Of a stretch of 64,000 nt of DNA, positions 7,474-16,682 are shown piece after piece. The first letter of the stretch is position 1, and every line of letters begins with the position of its first letter. Both the position numbers and the translations under genes were made by a program. Location of the stretch: the NCBI GenBank assembly GCA_003030785.1, contig PYVH01000002.1, positions 1 to 64,000 of the forward strand, read 5' to 3'. The notes beneath the pieces were generated by a model that saw only the letters and a list, made by a program, of their open reading frames with translations, had not been told where the DNA came from and did no database searches. This stretch comes from Marinobacter sp. B9-2 (lineage in GTDB: Bacteria > Pseudomonadota > Gammaproteobacteria > Pseudomonadales > Oleiphilaceae).

Positions 7474-8544
7474 TTACTTTTGCTTCGCAGTCTCGTAATT
7501 CTTGCGGAATAAGACCAGAAGCCGCCACACGTGGCTGATTGCCCAGTTATAGGCGAAAAATACCACCATGAACAAAGTGAACATTAACCATTCTGGAATA
7601 CGAAAAAGTTCCCCTGCTATTCCGACAAGTGCGCAAGCCACCGCAAACATAGTAATCAGCAAAAGAGCCTGTCGGTCAGAAAAACCGGCCCTCAGACATA
7701 TGTGATGCAGGTGATCTCGGTCCGGCATCATTACAGACTGACCCTTGCGGGCACGCCGAATCATAATTGCAACCATATCCATCAACGGTAATGCGCACAC
7801 CCAAAGAGCCGCGACCGGCCTGAAGGCTCCATTCTCAGCCTGGGCGCCATTAACCAGCAGCCAAACCACAGAAAATCCAATAAACATGGAACCAGCGTCA
7901 CCCATGAAAATTTTACGCCGGAAAGGACGGAGTTGCAGGTTTGCTCCCAAATACGGCAACAGTGCCGCTCCGATGGTTATTGCGAGAGCAAGCTCCAGTT
8001 GGAACCCATCCGACAACGCAAACAACAAACCCAGTGCACCCAGCGTCACCAGAGTCATACTGCCGGCCAGGCCATCAATACCGTCGACCATGTTGTACGC
8101 ATTGGTTGCGCCGATCACAGCGGCAATCGTTACCACCGGACCAAGCCAAGCCAGCTCTATATTTCCTAACCCAAATAAATTACCAAGTGTCGTCAGATAG
8201 ATACCCGAGCCATAAGAAAGCAAAGCGCCAAGCAGGACCTGAGCCCAAAGGCGATACTTTGCCGGAATATCTCTGGCGTCATCGATGGCACCCAGAATAA
8301 CGAGCATTAATGCGCAGAAGAGATAGATGCCAAAGCCTTCCGTAAGTGGCATCGAAATAAGCCATGCGACGAGAAGGCCCGCAAAGGCACTCAAACCTCC
8401 TATAAGTGGTACTGCCCCCTTGTGCGCCTTACGATGATTTGGCATGTCAACCAAGCGAAATCTACGCGCAACCGGTTGCAACACGAGAAGAGCAACGAAA
8501 GCCGAAACCACGGCAATCAATCCTGTAAAACTTGCGGTTTGCAT
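7474..8544 (-). CDS. wecA: WecA-like UDP-GlcNAc:undecaprenyl-phosphate GlcNAc-1-phosphate transferase
   Basis: Polytopic inner-membrane enzyme that moves GlcNAc-1-phosphate (or a related sugar phosphate) to undecaprenyl phosphate, starting each repeat unit. Family motifs: GAIDDARD near residue 85, NAYNMVDGIDGLAG near 150, FMGDAGSMF near 210 and the cytoplasmic HLHH motif near 277. About ten hydrophobic segments run through the 356 residues. I choose ATG 8544 because AAGGA lies five bases before it; an ATG five codons upstream lacks this. Last gene of the locus, followed by a terminator. A perfect CRP-type site about 95 nt upstream suggests its own promoter. Confidence 0.92.
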   Translation of the reverse strand: MQTASFTGLIAVVSAFVALLVLQPVARRFRLVDMPNHRKAHKGAVPLIGGLSAFAGLLVAWLISMPLTEGFGIYLFCALMLVILGAIDDARDIPAKYRLWAQVLLGALLSYGSGIYLTTLGNLFGLGNIELAWLGPVVTIAAVIGATNAYNMVDGIDGLAGSMTLVTLGALGLLFALSDGFQLELALAITIGAALLPYLGANLQLRPFRRKIFMGDAGSMFIGFSVVWLLVNGAQAENGAFRPVAALWVCALPLMDMVAIMIRRARKGQSVMMPDRDHLHHICLRAGFSDRQALLLITMFAVACALVGIAGELFRIPEWLMFTLFMVVFFAYNWAISHVWRLLVLFRKNYETAKQK

Positions 8545-8610
8545 AATCATCCTTGGCAACGCTTGCGGTGAAAGGCTTTGTGGGAAGGCGTTGCAGTCAA
8601 AGCGGCCGAG

Positions 8611-8651
8611 AGTTTACTCTTTTCGGAAAACCAAGTGTGATCTCTTTCACA
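8611..8651 (-). promoter_or_regulatory. CRP/Vfr-type binding site and possible wecA promoter
   Basis: TGTGATCTCTTTCACA (8636-8651) matches the CRP core TGTGA-N6-TCACA exactly. On the minus strand a possible -10, TAAACT, is at 8616-8611; it would place the start near 8604 with the CRP site centred about 40 bases upstream, close to the class II position. The site is seen; its use by a CRP/Vfr protein is inference. Confidence 0.55.
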
Positions 8652-8742
8652 CACTTTCACAATTGTCCTACCAAAGTTTAAGACTTCAGACACGAAACGC
8701 CCCTCATAACAGCCCATTCGCTAAACCCATAGCCGGTTCTCT

Positions 8743-9234
8743 TCACACTAATGATTTTAGATAACAGAAATATTCCTCCGCCTCGGCAGTCTGTTCCCCA
8801 GGTGCCCAGGGCGCGAATTCCTTCGCGGCATCCGGATTAAAGGGGCCGGCCTTCAGCTCAAGTAATACCGAGTCCGGCTCAAGCGCGATAACGGTATGCC
8901 AGATACCGGCCGGCAAATTTACGCCGAATGAAATAGCGGGATCGTTACGGTAATACCCCTCGGTACCAAACCGCTCCACATGCCGAACCTCACCTTCTTC
9001 ATTGAACACGATCAACGCGAAAAGGCCTTTGGCAGCAATCAGGCATTCATCCTTGGGATCAAGTGCATGCCGGTGAGGCCGGATGTAGCTTTCGGTTCCT
9101 ATTGCGTTCAATAGTTTCTGGCAGGGGTCTTCGTATGATTGATGGATATTGTGATGCTGGCGACCTCGAGAGGATTGCCGAGCTTTTTGTCCCAGTTCGC
9201 CCAACAAATTTCTCGAAATTACTTTAAACGACAT
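8743..9234 (-). CDS. wbuC: WbuC-family cupin protein
   Basis: This 163-residue protein belongs to the WbuC family of cupin-fold putative metalloproteins found in O-antigen clusters that make L-FucNAc-containing polymers. The metal-binding cupin residues are visible: SYIRPHRHALDPKDECLIAAKG (residues 49-70) and PAGIWHTVIAL (108-118). No activity is established. It follows wbuB after 9 nt and its presence beside wbuB and wbjBCD mirrors the E. coli O26-type order. The ATG has only a weak ribosome site, fitting coupled translation. Confidence 0.88.
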   Translation of the reverse strand: MSFKVISRNLLGELGQKARQSSRGRQHHNIHQSYEDPCQKLLNAIGTESYIRPHRHALDPKDECLIAAKGLFALIVFNEEGEVRHVERFGTEGYYRNDPAISFGVNLPAGIWHTVIALEPDSVLLELKAGPFNPDAAKEFAPWAPGEQTAEAEEYFCYLKSLV

Positions 9235-9243
9235 ATAAACGAG

Positions 9244-10434
9244 TCACTTTTCCAATGCATTTACAATCTGTTTAACCGCCATTTCCGGCGAGAAAAGCCG
9301 CTCATAAACAGCCCGGCAGCGCGAAGGCAATTCTCCATCCTGGTCGCACTGTTCTATCAGTGATTCCGCCATTCTCTTGAGAGAATCTACGGAGTTATCC
9401 GTCACAACCGCTCCAACCCGCTCATCCCGGATCAGATTCACAAGGTCATTTCCCTCATTGATCTTTGCCAAAACGGGCAATCCGCTTTGCATGTAGGTCA
9501 AAAACTTTCCAGGAATATTGTGCGTTTTATGGCGGGGGTGCAGTGCAACCAGGCCGACATCACACTGGGCGTACAACCCGGGTATTTCATCAGGGGCGAT
9601 CTCATCATGAAAAAGCACATTTTCAAGGTTTCGACGCTTTGCGTCCGCCGCCAGTTTTCGGGCATCACTTCCACGCCCAACAAACAGGAAGCCAATATCT
9701 TCCCTACTCCGCAGCTCCTCCGCCAGATCCAGCAAGATGTCCATCCCCTGAGCAACGCCCATATTGCCCGCGTAGACGAATACCTTGCGGCCCGCGAGGG
9801 ACGTTTTGGCGAGGTTAACCGAACAATGCCCCGCCGGTGCATCGGACAGCCAGTTCTGCAGGACTTCCAGGCTATGATTGTCGTTCTTTCGCCAATCATC
9901 AAAATAAACTGCATTGCCAGAAGTCTGGATTCCGATTACGTCCGCAACCGAATACTGGTAGTTCGCGACTGCACGGAAAAAACGATAAGGAAGGCCGCGC
10001 CCCATCAACCCCATGTCGACGGCCCACTCCGGGAAAATATCGCGAATTATCAGGTAGCTCCGGCAACCACTCGCTTTCTTCAGGGCACTGGCGATCGGGC
10101 CAAAGAAAATACTGGGGGCATACCAAACAACCCCCTCCCAATCTCCCTCTGATAACGGGCTTTTCCGGAGATTACGTAACATGGCAAAGGGCATGAAAAA
10201 CTCGCCCAAAGTGCGCTGCACGTAATTGATGTCCTTGGTCTTGGGGGCGCGCAACCGCAAAACCTGCACACCATCGAAATCCTCGAGCGCCCAAGGCTCA
10301 TCCATTCCGGACGTGGGCAACATAACCGTCAGCGAATGCCCCTGCCTGACAAATTCCCGGGATAAATCCCGAAGCTGCACAGCGCCGGAGGTTCTCAGCG
10401 GAGGGAAGGTATCCGCAATCAGTACAATCTTCAT
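9244..10434 (-). CDS. wbuB: WbuB-like glycosyltransferase (GT4), probable L-FucNAc transferase
   Basis: GT-B glycosyltransferase of 396 residues. The N-terminal domain begins MKIVLIADTFPP with the GAVQLRDLSREF loop; the C-terminal donor domain has VFVYAGNMGVAQGMD near residue 215 and a late stretch LHPRHKTHNIPGKFLTYMQSGLPVLA near 308, where family members bind the nucleotide sugar. By similarity to WbuB and because UDP-L-FucNAc synthesis genes lie next to it, it probably adds L-FucNAc to lipid-linked GlcNAc at the cytoplasmic membrane face. Specificity is inference. It lies 13 nt after wbjD. Confidence 0.85.
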   Translation of the reverse strand: MKIVLIADTFPPLRTSGAVQLRDLSREFVRQGHSLTVMLPTSGMDEPWALEDFDGVQVLRLRAPKTKDINYVQRTLGEFFMPFAMLRNLRKSPLSEGDWEGVVWYAPSIFFGPIASALKKASGCRSYLIIRDIFPEWAVDMGLMGRGLPYRFFRAVANYQYSVADVIGIQTSGNAVYFDDWRKNDNHSLEVLQNWLSDAPAGHCSVNLAKTSLAGRKVFVYAGNMGVAQGMDILLDLAEELRSREDIGFLFVGRGSDARKLAADAKRRNLENVLFHDEIAPDEIPGLYAQCDVGLVALHPRHKTHNIPGKFLTYMQSGLPVLAKINEGNDLVNLIRDERVGAVVTDNSVDSLKRMAESLIEQCDQDGELPSRCRAVYERLFSPEMAVKQIVNALEK

Positions 10435-10447
10435 GAATGCGCCGGCG

Positions 10448-11584
10448 TCAGTACTTTTTCCAGACCACCCGATTCACATAATCGGTGTAGCTGTGAATAA
10501 TGCGCACCACCTTGTCCGAGACATTGGGCATGCTGTAATCCCCGACCAATCTCAAGCCTCTATCCTCGCCACGTGGCTGGGATTCGAGAATCGCAAGTCC
10601 CTGCCGGACTCTTTCCACGTCCAGCCCCACCATCATAACAGCGGCTTCTTCCATGCCTTCCGGCCGTTCGTGGGCCTCCCGGAGGTTCAGCGCCGGGAAG
10701 TTCAGAATCGAAGATTCTTCATTGATCGTGCCACTGTCCGAAAGCACCGCCCGAGCTGAGAGCTGGAGTTTCACGTAATCATGAAATCCCAGTGGCTTCA
10801 AAAGTTGGACCTTGTCGTGAAAGACCGAGCCCGTGGCGTTGATACGGTTTTGCGTTCTGGGGTGCGTGGACACAATCACTGGCAAATCGAAGTCCTCGGC
10901 AACGCCATTGAGCGTTTCCACAAGGCGGGTAAACGAGCGTTCGGATTCAATATTCTCCTCGCGGTGAGCACTAACCACGAAATACTGGCCAGCCTCCAAC
11001 GAAAGCCGATCCAACACACCAGAGGCCTCAATGCGTTGCCGGTAATGATTCAAAACCTCGAACATCGGGCTGCCGGTTTTGATCACCTGATCCGGAGCCA
11101 GCCCTTCTCGCAAAAGGTACTCACGGGCAATGCTGCTGTATGTCAGGTTGATGTCGGCCGTATGGTCCACAATCCGGCGATTGGTCTCCTCGGGTACCCG
11201 CTGATCAAAGCACCGGTTGCCCGCCTCCATATGGAAAATCGGGATCTGTCGACGCTTGGCCGGAATCACAGAGAGACAACTGTTGGTATCACCCAGCACC
11301 AGCAAAGCTTCAGGCTGAACCTGCGCCAAAACCTCATCAACGGCAGATATCAGGTTGCCAATGGTGTTGGCCGCACCTTTACTGCCCGTCGCGCTGTTGA
11401 GGAAATAATCCGGCTTACGGATATCCAGATCATCGAAAAACACCTGGTTCAGTTCGTAGTCATAATTCTGCCCAGTGTGCACCAGGATATGTTCACAATG
11501 CTCATCCAGGCGGGCCAAAACCCGCGATAACCGAATGATTTCAGGCCGGGTGCCAACCACCGTCACTACTTTCAGCTTTTTCAT
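10448..11584 (-). CDS. wbjD: UDP-N-acetyl sugar 2-epimerase (WbjD/FnlC)
   Basis: Non-hydrolysing 2-epimerase related to WecB. Motifs: [15 protein letters not shown] (residues 8-22), [49 protein letters not shown] and SAHREENIE. In the UDP-L-FucNAc route, WbjB and WbjC make the L-talo intermediate from UDP-GlcNAc and this enzyme inverts C2 to give UDP-L-FucNAc. Because wbjC and wbjB are directly upstream in the same direction, this assignment is preferred to WecB. Length (378) and the GTRPE start are normal; the ATG at 11584 begins the first strand. Confidence 0.9.
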   Translation of the reverse strand: MKKLKVVTVVGTRPEIIRLSRVLARLDEHCEHILVHTGQNYDYELNQVFFDDLDIRKPDYFLNSATGSKGAANTIGNLISAVDEVLAQVQPEALLVLGDTNSCLSVIPAKRRQIPIFHMEAGNRCFDQRVPEETNRRIVDHTADINLTYSSIAREYLLREGLAPDQVIKTGSPMFEVLNHYRQRIEASGVLDRLSLEAGQYFVVSAHREENIESERSFTRLVETLNGVAEDFDLPVIVSTHPRTQNRINATGSVFHDKVQLLKPLGFHDYVKLQLSARAVLSDSGTINEESSILNFPALNLREAHERPEGMEEAAVMMVGLDVERVRQGLAILESQPRGEDRGLRLVGDYSMPNVSDKVVRIIHSYTDYVNRVVWKKY

Positions 11585-11613
11585 TGAGACTCTCGGGAAT
11601 CAGAAGGAATTAA

Positions 11614-12738
11614 TCAGAGAGGACAGGCAAAGGTGTCCGGATTATCCCGGTCGAAAATTTCGTTGGCCCAAAGCATACATACCAGCTCATTCTCGCCGAT
11701 ATTCGTGATGTCGTGGGTCCAACCGGGCACCGTTTCCACAATTTCAGGTTTATCTCCGCGAGTAACTAACTCGTACTCCTCGCCGGTCTGCATATGCCGG
11801 AATTTGAACCTTGCGGTTCCCGAGATCACCAGAAACTTTTCCGTTTTCGAATGATGATAATGCCCGCCACGGGTTATCCCAGGATGCGCCGTGAAAAAGG
11901 AAAACTGCCCGGAATCCGGTGTTTTCAACATTTCCACGAACACACCGCGCGCATCACCATGCTGCGGAATAGTGTAAGAGAACTGTTCTGGGCGCAAAAA
12001 ACTCAGGTAAGTGGAATAAAGTGCTCGTGTAAGGCCAACCCCAACCTTCGGTGTCACCAGCGTTTCACGGCTGTCACGGAATTCCTTGATGGCCTCGGCA
12101 AGCTCCCCCACGGTTGTGGAATACTGGGGATAAACCTGATCAAAGCCCTCACTATCAAGATTGGGTAAGGCGCCATCCAGAAGCTGCAAAAAGCGGGAAA
12201 CAACGTCGTCTACATACACCAGCCGCAAAGGCGCTTCAGGACTGTTGACCGTGATCGGTAGCCCCTGCGTAATATTGTGGCAGAAAGTCGCAACCACAGA
12301 GTTATAGTTCGGGCGAGACCATTTACCGAACACATTCGGAAGCCTAAACACATGCACCGGCACATCGAATTCTTGGCCATATCCAAACACTGCGGCTTCA
12401 GCTCTCCGTTTGCTCACGCCATAATCATTTTCAAGCCCGGCCTGGGTTGAAGACGACAAGACGACCGGAACCCTGTCGCCTTGTTTCGCACGCGCCGCCA
12501 ATCCTTCACAGAGCCAAGCCGTCAGATCGGAGTTTCCTTTCCGGAACTCGTCAGGATCTTGGGGGCGATTTACGCCGGCTAAATGGAACACGAACTCGGC
12601 TTTCGAAAGGGCATCTTTAAAGGTTCCCCGGGTCGAGTCCCTGGAAATCAACAACAGCTCAATATCAGAGCGCTCCGCCAAATGCTGCTGCAAATTTTTT
12701 GCGATAAACCCTTTGGCACCTGTGATCAAAACTCTCAT
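11614..12738 (-). CDS. wbjC: WbjC/FnlB (CapF-type) reductase with C-terminal cupin
   Basis: Second enzyme of UDP-L-FucNAc synthesis. An N-terminal Rossmann SDR domain opens MRVLITGAKGFIAKNL; the active-site motif is altered to DYGVSKRRAE near 128. The C-terminal domain (from about residue 255) is a cupin with HPGITRGGHYHHSKTEKFLV, which in the CapF homologue binds zinc. The enzyme epimerises C3 and reduces C4. I choose ATG 12738, five bases after the wbjB stop, giving 374 residues; a TTG three codons earlier would overlap wbjB. Intact. Confidence 0.9.
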   Translation of the reverse strand: MRVLITGAKGFIAKNLQQHLAERSDIELLLISRDSTRGTFKDALSKAEFVFHLAGVNRPQDPDEFRKGNSDLTAWLCEGLAARAKQGDRVPVVLSSSTQAGLENDYGVSKRRAEAAVFGYGQEFDVPVHVFRLPNVFGKWSRPNYNSVVATFCHNITQGLPITVNSPEAPLRLVYVDDVVSRFLQLLDGALPNLDSEGFDQVYPQYSTTVGELAEAIKEFRDSRETLVTPKVGVGLTRALYSTYLSFLRPEQFSYTIPQHGDARGVFVEMLKTPDSGQFSFFTAHPGITRGGHYHHSKTEKFLVISGTARFKFRHMQTGEEYELVTRGDKPEIVETVPGWTHDITNIGENELVCMLWANEIFDRDNPDTFACPL

Positions 12739-12743
12739 AACGT

Positions 12744-13781
12744 TCAATCCTGGGGTTGTGCATTTTCACCACGAACGATGGCACGAATGAAATCAAGCTT
12801 CAGCAACAGCTTCTTCATGCCTGCTTTGTCCAAACGTGTCGTGTTGTGAGAATTGTAATCCTCAGCCTCAGAGATCTTCCTCTCCCCTTCTTCCACAAAC
12901 TTGCCATAGTTAAGGTCACGCAAGTCCGGCGGCACCCGGAAATAATCCCCCAGATCCTCAGCTGCCGCCATCTCCTCACGACTGAGCAACACCTCGAATA
13001 GCTTCTCACCGTGCCGTGTACCGATCTCCCGCACCTCACGGTCCGGAGCCTCCAGCAGCTCAATCAAGGCGTATGCCAAGGTCTCAATCGTAGCTGCGGG
13101 CGCCTTTTGAACAAAGATATCGCCGGGGTTCCCGTGCTCGAACGCGTAAAGAACCAGATCAACCGCGTCGTCCAGCGTCATCATGAACCGAGTCATATTG
13201 GGATCGGTAATGGTAATTGGCTCCCCGGCCCGAATCTGATCTACGAACAAGGGAATGACCGAACCGCGCGAGGCCATAACATTCCCGTAGCGCGTGGCAC
13301 ATATTATCGTTCCGTTGGCACTACGAGATTTAGCAACGGAGACCTTTTCCATCATCGCCTTGGAGATTCCCATGGCATTGATAGGATAGACAGCTTTGTC
13401 AGTCGACAAACAGATCACTCGCTCAACGTCGCAGTTTATTGCTGCCTCAAGCACATTCTCTGTACCCAGGACATTTGTTTTAACAGCCTCCATAGGATGA
13501 AACTCACAAGAAGGGACCTGCTTGAGCGCAGCAGCATGAAAAATGAAATCGGCGCCGCGGACCGCATTCAGTACTGAATGATAATCCCTTACGTCTCCAA
13601 TATAGAACTTAAGCTTTGGGCTGTTATAGCGCTTCCGCATGTCATCCTGCTTCTTCTCATCACGACTAAGCACGCGAATCTCACGGGCTCCTGAGTTGAG
13701 GAAGCGACGCAGTACGGCATTGCCAAAGGAGCCGGTTCCACCGGTGATCAATAATACCTTATCTTTAAACAAACTTTTCAT
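12744..13781 (-). CDS. wbjB: UDP-GlcNAc 4,6-dehydratase/5-epimerase (WbjB/FnlA)
   Basis: First enzyme of UDP-L-FucNAc synthesis, a soluble NAD(P)-dependent extended SDR. Visible: VLLITGGTGSFGNAVLRRFL near residue 8, HAAALKQVPSCEFHPMEAVKTN, STDKAVYPINAMGISKAMME (the catalytic region has Met in place of Tyr as in this subfamily) and ATRYGNVMASRGSVIPLF. The start is uncertain: ATG 13781 follows AAGGAG with no spacing, so TTG 13772 (LFKDKVLL), nine bases beyond that AAGGAG, may be the real one. The stop precedes wbjC by 5 nt. Together wbjB-C-D form one pathway block. Confidence 0.9.
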   Translation of the reverse strand: MKSLFKDKVLLITGGTGSFGNAVLRRFLNSGAREIRVLSRDEKKQDDMRKRYNSPKLKFYIGDVRDYHSVLNAVRGADFIFHAAALKQVPSCEFHPMEAVKTNVLGTENVLEAAINCDVERVICLSTDKAVYPINAMGISKAMMEKVSVAKSRSANGTIICATRYGNVMASRGSVIPLFVDQIRAGEPITITDPNMTRFMMTLDDAVDLVLYAFEHGNPGDIFVQKAPAATIETLAYALIELLEAPDREVREIGTRHGEKLFEVLLSREEMAAAEDLGDYFRVPPDLRDLNYGKFVEEGERKISEAEDYNSHNTTRLDKAGMKKLLLKLDFIRAIVRGENAQPQD

Positions 13782-13794
13782 CTCCTTATCAGAG

Positions 13795-14940
13795 TTAGCT
13801 CGTAAACAGGGCTCGATTATCCGCCACATCACGTTCATCGATTACAAGCGGTACGGCATTCTTCTGAACCTCGCACTTCCTTTTAAACCTCTCAGCCATG
13901 GTGAGCGTTCCCCAAGAATCTATCTCCGACACAAACTCTTGCTGATTACCGAGAGGGATGGCGCGCCCTACACCAACCTCATCAACACGCTCCCAAGGTG
14001 TTTGGTCACTAATCAAAACAAATGTGCCGCTGAGCAGCGCCTCGGCGATAACATGGCCGTAGTTCTCACCCCGTGTAGGAAAGAGGAATATATCAAAGCG
14101 AGCGAAGGTCTCTTTGACTTGCTTAGGATAAAGCTCCCCACCGTAAGCCCATGAAACATTACTGGGAAGCGCCCTAAGTAACGATTCACACCTCCTCCAA
14201 TAGGCGAGATTTTCCTTCGATCCAAAAATCGTAAACTTAATATGGGACTGGCACGCGCTTAGGATTCGAACTGCAACATCCAGATTTTTTATCGGCACCA
14301 GGCGTGAGATAAAGCAAACTTCAAGCGGAGTGGAGTCTGGTAAACTACGGAAACTGTTCGACAAGCTGGGCATCACCACATTTGGAAGATCCCTGGCCAC
14401 ACGCGTAACCACACCCTTCCCTAAAGCTCTTTCAATATCGGCCTGCTCTACCTCAGTCGACGCATGAAATACCGAGCTGCGATATAGACCAAGTAATTTT
14501 GCTAACCGTAAGAAAAGATTCTTCTTAAACGACTTAATACCGAGCGCGCCCGGTGAAAACTCTCCACGGGGTGCGACGAGCAGCTTATTTTCCAGCCGAA
14601 CAAACCGATGCACAAGCATGGGTAGTATTGAAAACCTGAAAGAAAAAAAGCTATTTAAATAAACAAAGTCATAAGAACGCTCGAGCATCAATTCTCGGAT
14701 CGCACCAAAATTAACCATAGACTGAGGCAGATAGAAAACTTTGGCCATTCCAACTTTTTGCCAAGTGCCAATTTCAACGTCTGAGTACGGAGCCTTGTCC
14801 CCAAGATCTCGGTCACGTGTAACTATGTAGAACTCAACCTCCCGACCTAGAACATCAACGATGTTCTTTATCGTCTGAAGGGGGCCACCACTCTTATAGC
14901 CTGGCTCATAGAACTCAACAAATAATAAAACCTTTCTCAC
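13795..14940 (-). CDS. Glycosyltransferase family 4 protein
   Basis: GT-B glycosyltransferase of 381 residues, probably acting on the lipid-linked repeat unit in the cytoplasm. It starts RKVLLFVEFYEPGYKSGGPLQTI, the acceptor-domain beginning of GT4 enzymes; the donor domain has VCFISRLVPIKNLDVAVRIL near residue 208 and the retaining-GT signature FLFPTRGENYGHVIAEALLSGTFVLIS near 293 (E-x7-E type). Sugar and linkage cannot be told. It overlaps wzy by 4 nt. Base composition drops toward A+T here, at the edge of the most divergent part of the locus. Confidence 0.85.
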   Translation of the reverse strand: MRKVLLFVEFYEPGYKSGGPLQTIKNIVDVLGREVEFYIVTRDRDLGDKAPYSDVEIGTWQKVGMAKVFYLPQSMVNFGAIRELMLERSYDFVYLNSFFSFRFSILPMLVHRFVRLENKLLVAPRGEFSPGALGIKSFKKNLFLRLAKLLGLYRSSVFHASTEVEQADIERALGKGVVTRVARDLPNVVMPSLSNSFRSLPDSTPLEVCFISRLVPIKNLDVAVRILSACQSHIKFTIFGSKENLAYWRRCESLLRALPSNVSWAYGGELYPKQVKETFARFDIFLFPTRGENYGHVIAEALLSGTFVLISDQTPWERVDEVGVGRAIPLGNQQEFVSEIDSWGTLTMAERFKRKCEVQKNAVPLVIDERDVADNRALFTS

Positions 14941-16334
14941 TTTAAGATCTCCGCAGGCAGAACCTTTTCTCTCGGCACGATCATTGAGGAATAAAAAACT
15001 AAAACTAAAAGACCCATGCCACCTGGGGAGAACAACATAGCTTCAGCGATATTAAGCAAATAAACTAGAAAAATAAGTGAAATTCCGTAAAAGCCATAAT
15101 TCGCCGCCCGAATAATAGCTAAAAACATAAATAAAAAAATAATTGCTGACAAAAACAAACCAAACTCTTCGATTATCGCAATTGGAAGGACCCCTTTCTC
15201 AACAGGTGCGCTAATAGGTAAACCAAAAACCCGGTGAACATTCATTTCAAAGGAGTCGTAATCTGAACCTACCCCGAAACCAATTCCAAAAAAAGGATAT
15301 TCCGATATATTATTTACCATTCTAAGCACAAGAAACCCACGTGAATCTTCAAATGACTCAGAGATTCCACCGAACTGCCCATCTCTGCCACCTTTTGAAA
15401 TATAATTTTCAAAATAAGACGATATAAAAGAGTAGCTTGACAAAATCACTACCACACCCAAAACGCCAACAACTACCGAATAAACAGAACCCAAGCCCCT
15501 AAAGGTTTGAAAAAAACTACCTCGACGCTCGAACATAAAAATTATTGAAGAAATCGCTATTGTCAAAATCAACGCCACACCAGCCGTACGGGACTCACTT
15601 AAAAAAATCATCGCAATACCAAAAATAAAGAAAAACCACGCGAACAGATTATTTCTACGACGAATTACGACTGAAAAAATTAAAGTACTCACAATAGCAG
15701 CCGTCGCTCCAAAAACCTGCGGTTGGTTTAGAATACCCTGAAACCCGCTCCCATTAGACAAATATCCAGTTGGTGAAGCAACAAGAAACAAACTAATGAC
15801 TAACACTAACAAAAGAATATTTAACAGTATATCATGAAGCCTATCTTTTTCTTCTAACGACATATACGTCCATGCCGATATAAGAGTACAAAAAACCATC
15901 CCCCACAGAGTTAATTTAAGCAACGATAAAACAGGAAACATACTAAACAAAATAGAATGTGCCATCAGGATTGCAAACAACATTAGAATGCTGAAATTAG
16001 GTTTACTTATACGAACACCAAAGTTTTTAAATCTATTAAAGTAAGACCTAAAAAACATTGACGCGGATGCCGAGACAAACACAATGTATTTACCAAAAAC
16101 AAAATCCGACGCAGCAAAACCTAATCCGGCATTAAGCATCGAAAAAAGCCACGTAAATAAAATTGCCAAAATTACTTGCTGGGCGCCAAGAAAGCAACAA
16201 ACAGCAAGAAGAAAATACGCAATCGGCAAGGTAGTGTCCGAAGCAACTCTAAATATGCAGGAAATAGCAATTAAAGCCCAAAATATCACATGCTTTCTTT
16301 TCAGAACGATAGAAAATTTAATCATGCCCGCCAT
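14937..16334 (-). CDS. wzy: O-antigen/capsule polymerase (Wzy-like) membrane protein
   Basis: Very hydrophobic 465-residue protein with about eleven to twelve membrane segments and a large periplasmic loop around residues 300-385 (ENYISKGGRDGQFGGISESFEDSRG... to VEKGVLP), as in Wzy polymerases and the Wzy_C ligase family. Within the loop, NISEYPFFGIGFGVGSDYDSF matches the G-x-G-x-G region often seen in this superfamily. As the only such protein inside the locus, with Wzx three genes away, it is the best polymerase candidate. The coding region is strongly A+T-rich, indicating transfer. An alternative ATG lies three codons downstream (16325). Confidence 0.78.
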   Translation of the reverse strand: MAGMIKFSIVLKRKHVIFWALIAISCIFRVASDTTLPIAYFLLAVCCFLGAQQVILAILFTWLFSMLNAGLGFAASDFVFGKYIVFVSASASMFFRSYFNRFKNFGVRISKPNFSILMLFAILMAHSILFSMFPVLSLLKLTLWGMVFCTLISAWTYMSLEEKDRLHDILLNILLLVLVISLFLVASPTGYLSNGSGFQGILNQPQVFGATAAIVSTLIFSVVIRRRNNLFAWFFFIFGIAMIFLSESRTAGVALILTIAISSIIFMFERRGSFFQTFRGLGSVYSVVVGVLGVVVILSSYSFISSYFENYISKGGRDGQFGGISESFEDSRGFLVLRMVNNISEYPFFGIGFGVGSDYDSFEMNVHRVFGLPISAPVEKGVLPIAIIEEFGLFLSAIIFLFMFLAIIRAANYGFYGISLIFLVYLLNIAEAMLFSPGGMGLLVLVFYSSMIVPREKVLPAEILK

Positions 16335-16682
16335 TACATTGACTATTACTAGATTTAGACATTATAAAACCCAATTAAAAGCACCCAATTCACAGGCAGC
16401 CAAAAGCATCTATTTTAAAACCTTCTAGAAATAGTTTTGACTATATTTATTTTTAATTTAACCAAAAGTAGCTCTATAACGAATGAGATTTCAGCCAAAC
16501 CAAAAAACGACTAAAAATTTAATGTATAGAAATGAGGATCACCGAAAAATAAACAGGAAAACATCACCTCGAAAAGACTGCTCGGCTTCACAAATGAAGG
16601 CCAAATTAACAAATAGTTATCAAAAAAAATTACCTACTCGCGCATTCCGAGCCGTTGTTCAGGGCCAGTTAACAATGAATGG
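16335..16682. other. A+T-rich intergenic region without recognisable gene
   Basis: This 348-nt stretch between wzy and the 534-residue gene is A+T-rich. Short open frames in it lack ribosome sites and family-like sequence. I see no convincing promoter, terminator or repeat; it may be the trace of a gene lost or swapped within the serotype-specific part. Confidence 0.5.

Noticed and set aside
10448-11584. WecB (UDP-ManNAc synthesis) for the 2-epimerase
   Set aside because: Direct linkage with wbjB and wbjC favours WbjD/FnlC; no wecC follows.
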